This document shows, one piece after another, positions 61,047-64,000 of a DNA stretch of 64,000 nt; position 1 is the first letter of the stretch, and each line of letters opens with the position of its first letter. Under the pieces are notes generated by a model. The model saw only the letters and a list, made by a program, of their open reading frames with translations. It ran no database searches and had not been told where the DNA came from. The position numbers and the translations under genes are program-made. The DNA lies in NCBI GenBank assembly GCA_011050525.1, contig DRFO01000025.1, positions 1-64,000 of the forward strand. Direction: 5' to 3'. The DNA is from Halopseudomonas xinjiangensis (GTDB lineage Bacteria; Pseudomonadota; Gammaproteobacteria; Pseudomonadales; Pseudomonadaceae).

Positions 61047-62071
61047 GGCGTGTAGTCATGCTGCCAGTCGTCCGGCAGGGCAAACCGAAAGACCCAAGGC
61101 CTGGTATCACCATCCAGCCGAGCCCTGCCGTTGTTATCGAGACCAATCGTTATGCCCTGGTCGTTGATCACCAAGGCCTCTGCCAGGCCGAACGGCGCCT
61201 CAGGATAACGATAGGACTCATTCAACAAAGTTTCTGCGAATGACCAGCAGCGTTCCCGATGGCCCGATACAGGGTGGCGCCTGCATACTTGATGCTCGTT
61301 GCGCTCCAGTGTCCATAACCGACCGCCCCACAGGCTCAAGCCGGAAAAGTCCTGGGCCAGAATAGTTGAGTCCAGCACACCGGCACCAAAGGGCTCAGCC
61401 GGTAAAAACCGACGTTCAGCCAACAGTACGCAACCGGCCAGAGGGCAGCGCCAGCCGCCGTCGTATTGTTCCAGCTTGAGCAAGCCCCTGGATAACCGTT
61501 CAGCGGCTAGCCAAATGGCTTCCCCATCAGACGACACCGCAATGCCTTCGGCCAGCGCGTTTACCTGCTGCCACAACCCCTGCTTCTCGCCCTGCGCATA
61601 CAGCGCCTGGTCGACTGACAGCCATTGCGCCCGGGCAAACCCGCCACCGCGCGGTCCAAGCTGCAAAATGCCGAGCAGGCCTTCACTGACCAGATAACGG
61701 TTGCCAGCCTCATCACAGCTAATTCCTTCGATATCCAGCCCTTGCCCCCCGAGGCCTCGCACCCAGGCACTGACAAGAAGTGGCAGCGGGAGATGTGACG
61801 CGTTCTCTTCAGGCAGGATGAAGGTTTCCTCTGTGGCTAACCAGGTCTGGTCGCCTGGCTCCAGGGTATAAATAATATTATCTTCCCGGTCGGACACCGC
61901 CTGTATCTGTTCACCGCAGGCTGCCAAACCGGACAGATTGCCGCTGAGCATTCCTTCAACGGGCCAGGCCTGCTGCAGCGTCAGCTCAGCAGAAGGCTGG
62001 AAGGCCTGGGCCTGGGTTGCAACCGACAGGACTAGCGCTGCGCCAGTTGCGAAAAAACCTTTGCCAATCAC
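61043..62071 (-). CDS. Phytase/esterase-like secreted beta-propeller protein
   Basis: 342 residues from GTG 62071, overlapping the parE stop (GTGA), with GGAGG 7 bases upstream inside parE. A signal peptide (ending near TQAQA) is followed by a domain with repeated W and D motifs (AACGEQIQAVSDREDNIIY, ISCDEAGNRYLVSEG, WLAAERLSRGLLKLE, EALVINDQGITIGLDNNGRA), as in the esterase-like phytase (SdiA-regulated / DUF4394-like) families. I cannot assign a substrate. It is translationally coupled to parE and to the retropepsin gene. Confidence 0.7.
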   Translation of the reverse strand: MIGKGFFATGAALVLSVATQAQAFQPSAELTLQQAWPVEGMLSGNLSGLAACGEQIQAVSDREDNIIYTLEPGDQTWLATEETFILPEENASHLPLPLLVSAWVRGLGGQGLDIEGISCDEAGNRYLVSEGLLGILQLGPRGGGFARAQWLSVDQALYAQGEKQGLWQQVNALAEGIAVSSDGEAIWLAAERLSRGLLKLEQYDGGWRCPLAGCVLLAERRFLPAEPFGAGVLDSTILAQDFSGLSLWGGRLWTLERNEHQVCRRHPVSGHRERCWSFAETLLNESYRYPEAPFGLAEALVINDQGITIGLDNNGRARLDGDTRPWVFRFALPDDWQHDYTP

Positions 62072-63963
62072 AGCAGGACCTCCGCCAGGTTCCCCTTGCT
62101 TTCCAACCATATCTTGCGGTCTGGCGACCGTTTTTTTGCCAGAAGCATGTCCATCAACGCCTCTGTGCCCGGCATATCGTCGATAGTCAGTTGCACCAAT
62201 CGGCGCGTATCCGGTGCCATGGTGGTTTCACGCAGCTGCAAGGGGTTCATCTCGCCAAGCCCCTTGAAGCGGGTGACCTGGATCTTGCCGCGTTTTCCTT
62301 CCGCTTCGATGCGATCAAGAATGCCCTGCTTTTCAGCGTCATCCAACGCGTAGAACAACTCCTTGCCAACGTCAATGCGGTAAAGAGGAGGCATAGCCAC
62401 GAACACATGACCGGCTTCCACCAACGGTTGGAAATGCTTGACGAACAGCGCGCACAGCAGGGTGGCGATGTGTAAGCCGTCAGAGTCGGCGTCAGCGAGA
62501 ATGCAGATCTTGCCGTAGCGCAATTGCGTCAGATCGGGAGAGCCGGGGTCCACACCAATAGCGACCGCGATGTCATGAACCTCCTGGGATGCCAACACTT
62601 GGCCGGACTCCACCTCCCAAGTGTTGAGAATCTTGCCACGCAACGGCATCACAGCCTGGAATTCCTTGTCGCGGGCCTGCTTGGCGCTGCCCCCGGCAGA
62701 GTCACCTTCGACCAGAAACAACTCCGACCGACGGGTGTCCTGGCCAGCACAATCGGCCAGCTTTCCGGGAAGGGCCGGGCCTTGGGTAATCCGCTTGCGC
62801 TCAATCTTCTTGCCCGCCTTGAGCCGGCGGCTAGCATGATTTATCGCCATTTCCGCGAGTTGCTGACCAATGTCGGCGTGCTGGTTCAGCCACAAGCTGA
62901 AGGCATCCTTGATAACTCCTGAAACGAACGCCGCAGACTCGCGGGATGACAGGCGCTCCTTGGTCTGCCCCGAAAACTGCGCCTCGGCCATTTTCAGCGA
63001 CAGAACGTAGCTGACGCGTTCCCAGACATCTTCGGGGGCCAGCTTGACGCCCCTAGGCAACAGGTTGCGAAATTCGCAGAACTCACGAATCGCTTCAAGC
63101 AGTCCCGAGCGAAGGCCGTTTACATGGGTGCCGCCCTGGGCGGTAGGGATAAGATTGACGTAACTTTCCTGGACCAGCTCTCCACCTTCGGGCAGCCAGA
63201 ACAGCGCCCAATCCACGGCCTCCTGCCGCGAGGACAGCGCGCCGGTAAAGGGTTCTTCAGGTAACTTGGGCCAGTCCGAGCAGGCTTCGACCAGATAGTC
63301 GCGTAGCCCGTCTTCATAGTACCAGGTCGACTTTTCCACAGACTGGCGATCATCAAACTCCACCCTAAGGCCTGGGCACAGCACGGCCTTGGCTTTCAGG
63401 AGGTGCTTGAGCCGGTTGATACTGAACCGCGGCGTATCGAAATAACTCTGGTTCGGCCAGAACTTGACGGTAGTTCCACTGTTGCGTTTGCCCACCGTAC
63501 CGATGACGTCGAGCTCGCTGACCTTCTCGCCGTGTTCGAAGGCGATGGCATATTCCTGACCGTCTCTCTTGACCCTGACTTCAACCCGCAGCGATAGCGC
63601 ATTGACCACCGAAATACCGACACCATGCAGGCCGCCGGAGAACTGGTAATTCTTGTTGGAGAACTTACCTCCCGCGTGAAGGCGGGTGAGGATCAACTCG
63701 ACCCCGGAAACACCTTCCTCCGCGTGGAGGTCAACGGGCATACCTCGACCGTCGTCACTGACCTCCAGGGCATTGTCCTCATGCAGGATCACGCTGATCG
63801 TGCGGGCGTGTCCGGCAAGCGCTTCATCCACACTGTTGTCTATAACTTCCTGGGCCAGATGGTTGGGCCGGGTTGTGTCGGTGTACATACCAGGTCGACG
63901 ACGAACAGGGTCAAGGCCGCTCAATACTTCCAGGGCGTCGGCGTTATAAGTCGATTGGGACAT
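62068..63963 (-). CDS. parE: DNA topoisomerase IV subunit B
   Basis: 631 residues. The GHKL ATPase domain shows VRRRPGMYTDT, EVIDNSVDEALAGH, SDDGRGMPVD and GGLHGVGISVVNAL. The Toprim metal site has EGDSAGGSAKQARD and DADSDGLHI. A complete C-terminus ends LAEVLL. The subunit supplies ATP-driven strand passage to ParC. It heads a four-gene operon with parC last. The upstream 37 bp to the window end show no complete gene. Confidence 0.97.
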   Translation of the reverse strand: MSQSTYNADALEVLSGLDPVRRRPGMYTDTTRPNHLAQEVIDNSVDEALAGHARTISVILHEDNALEVSDDGRGMPVDLHAEEGVSGVELILTRLHAGGKFSNKNYQFSGGLHGVGISVVNALSLRVEVRVKRDGQEYAIAFEHGEKVSELDVIGTVGKRNSGTTVKFWPNQSYFDTPRFSINRLKHLLKAKAVLCPGLRVEFDDRQSVEKSTWYYEDGLRDYLVEACSDWPKLPEEPFTGALSSRQEAVDWALFWLPEGGELVQESYVNLIPTAQGGTHVNGLRSGLLEAIREFCEFRNLLPRGVKLAPEDVWERVSYVLSLKMAEAQFSGQTKERLSSRESAAFVSGVIKDAFSLWLNQHADIGQQLAEMAINHASRRLKAGKKIERKRITQGPALPGKLADCAGQDTRRSELFLVEGDSAGGSAKQARDKEFQAVMPLRGKILNTWEVESGQVLASQEVHDIAVAIGVDPGSPDLTQLRYGKICILADADSDGLHIATLLCALFVKHFQPLVEAGHVFVAMPPLYRIDVGKELFYALDDAEKQGILDRIEAEGKRGKIQVTRFKGLGEMNPLQLRETTMAPDTRRLVQLTIDDMPGTEALMDMLLAKKRSPDRKIWLESKGNLAEVLL

Positions 63964-64000
63964 AGGGTGTCTGGCTATCCTTGAAAATAGGGGACGCAGC

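Noticed and set aside
63964-64000. 3' end of another minus-strand gene upstream of parE
   Set aside because: One frame ends in a stop at 63976, but fewer than ten codons are visible, too few to identify.

Overview
The window is a gene-dense piece of a gammaproteobacterial chromosome, almost certainly from the family Pseudomonadaceae. Three things point there: the accB-accC / prmA / dusB-fis / purH-purD / retS-like run, the fimX-serB-(membrane protein)-parC-parE run, and individual proteins that read like their Pseudomonas counterparts (ParC residues fall at S87 and E91, the RhdA-type HCQTHHRS loop is present, HflX has a TTG start). From memory, gene order follows Pseudomonas aeruginosa PA4840-PA4856 joined to PA4928-PA4967, with losses and one clear gain. 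The gain is an Escherichia-like EF-P module (epmA, efp, epmB). As I recall, P. aeruginosa instead has an arginine-type EF-P modified by EarP, so a divergent lineage (for example the Halopseudomonas / P. pertucinogena group) is a reasonable but unproven guess.

Layout. 1-394: two nested, broken IS3-family insertion sequences. 424-1203: a SmtA/CmoM-like tRNA methyltransferase. 1218-3134 (minus): yciH, a Nudix hydrolase and a DUF2333 protein. 3294-17368 (plus): dsbD, aroQ, accB-accC, prmA, a DUF3426 zinc-ribbon membrane protein, dusB-fis, purH, purD and a RetS-like hybrid sensor kinase. 17355-26950 (minus): a 39-residue small ORF, ygiQ, dnaB, rplI, a DUF2232 membrane protein, rpsR, rpsF, rlmB and rnr. 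27130-27216 (plus): tRNA-Leu(CAG). 27373-40301 (minus): purA, hisZ, hflC, hflK, hflX, hfq, miaA, mutL, amiB, tsaE and nnrD. This last block, continued by queG, orn, rsgA, psd and epmA, is the same ancestral cluster found near 94 minutes in E. coli.

40361-51227: queG (+), orn (-), rsgA (+), motB/motA (-), an HDOD-GAF protein (+), rhdA (+), psd (+), epmA and efp (-), epmB (+). 51404-58257: a PilZ-like protein and FimX (type IV pilus / c-di-GMP), serB (-), and a bitopic membrane protein. 58263-63963 (minus): the topoisomerase IV operon parE, phytase/esterase-like protein, retropepsin-like protease, parC, with start and stop codons overlapping.

Most of the window is translation, RNA metabolism, replication, nucleotide synthesis and envelope housekeeping. 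Regulatory interest lies in the signalling genes (retS-like, HDOD, PilZ-like, fimX, motAB). I found no CRISPR array, prophage, toxin-antitoxin pair, defence island or biosynthetic cluster. The only stretch over 300 bp without a protein gene is 26951-27372, which holds tRNA-Leu and two terminators. The least explained pieces are the small ORF beside retS/ygiQ, the two small proteins inside the parE-parC operon, the EF-P module insertion and several operator-like inverted repeats.
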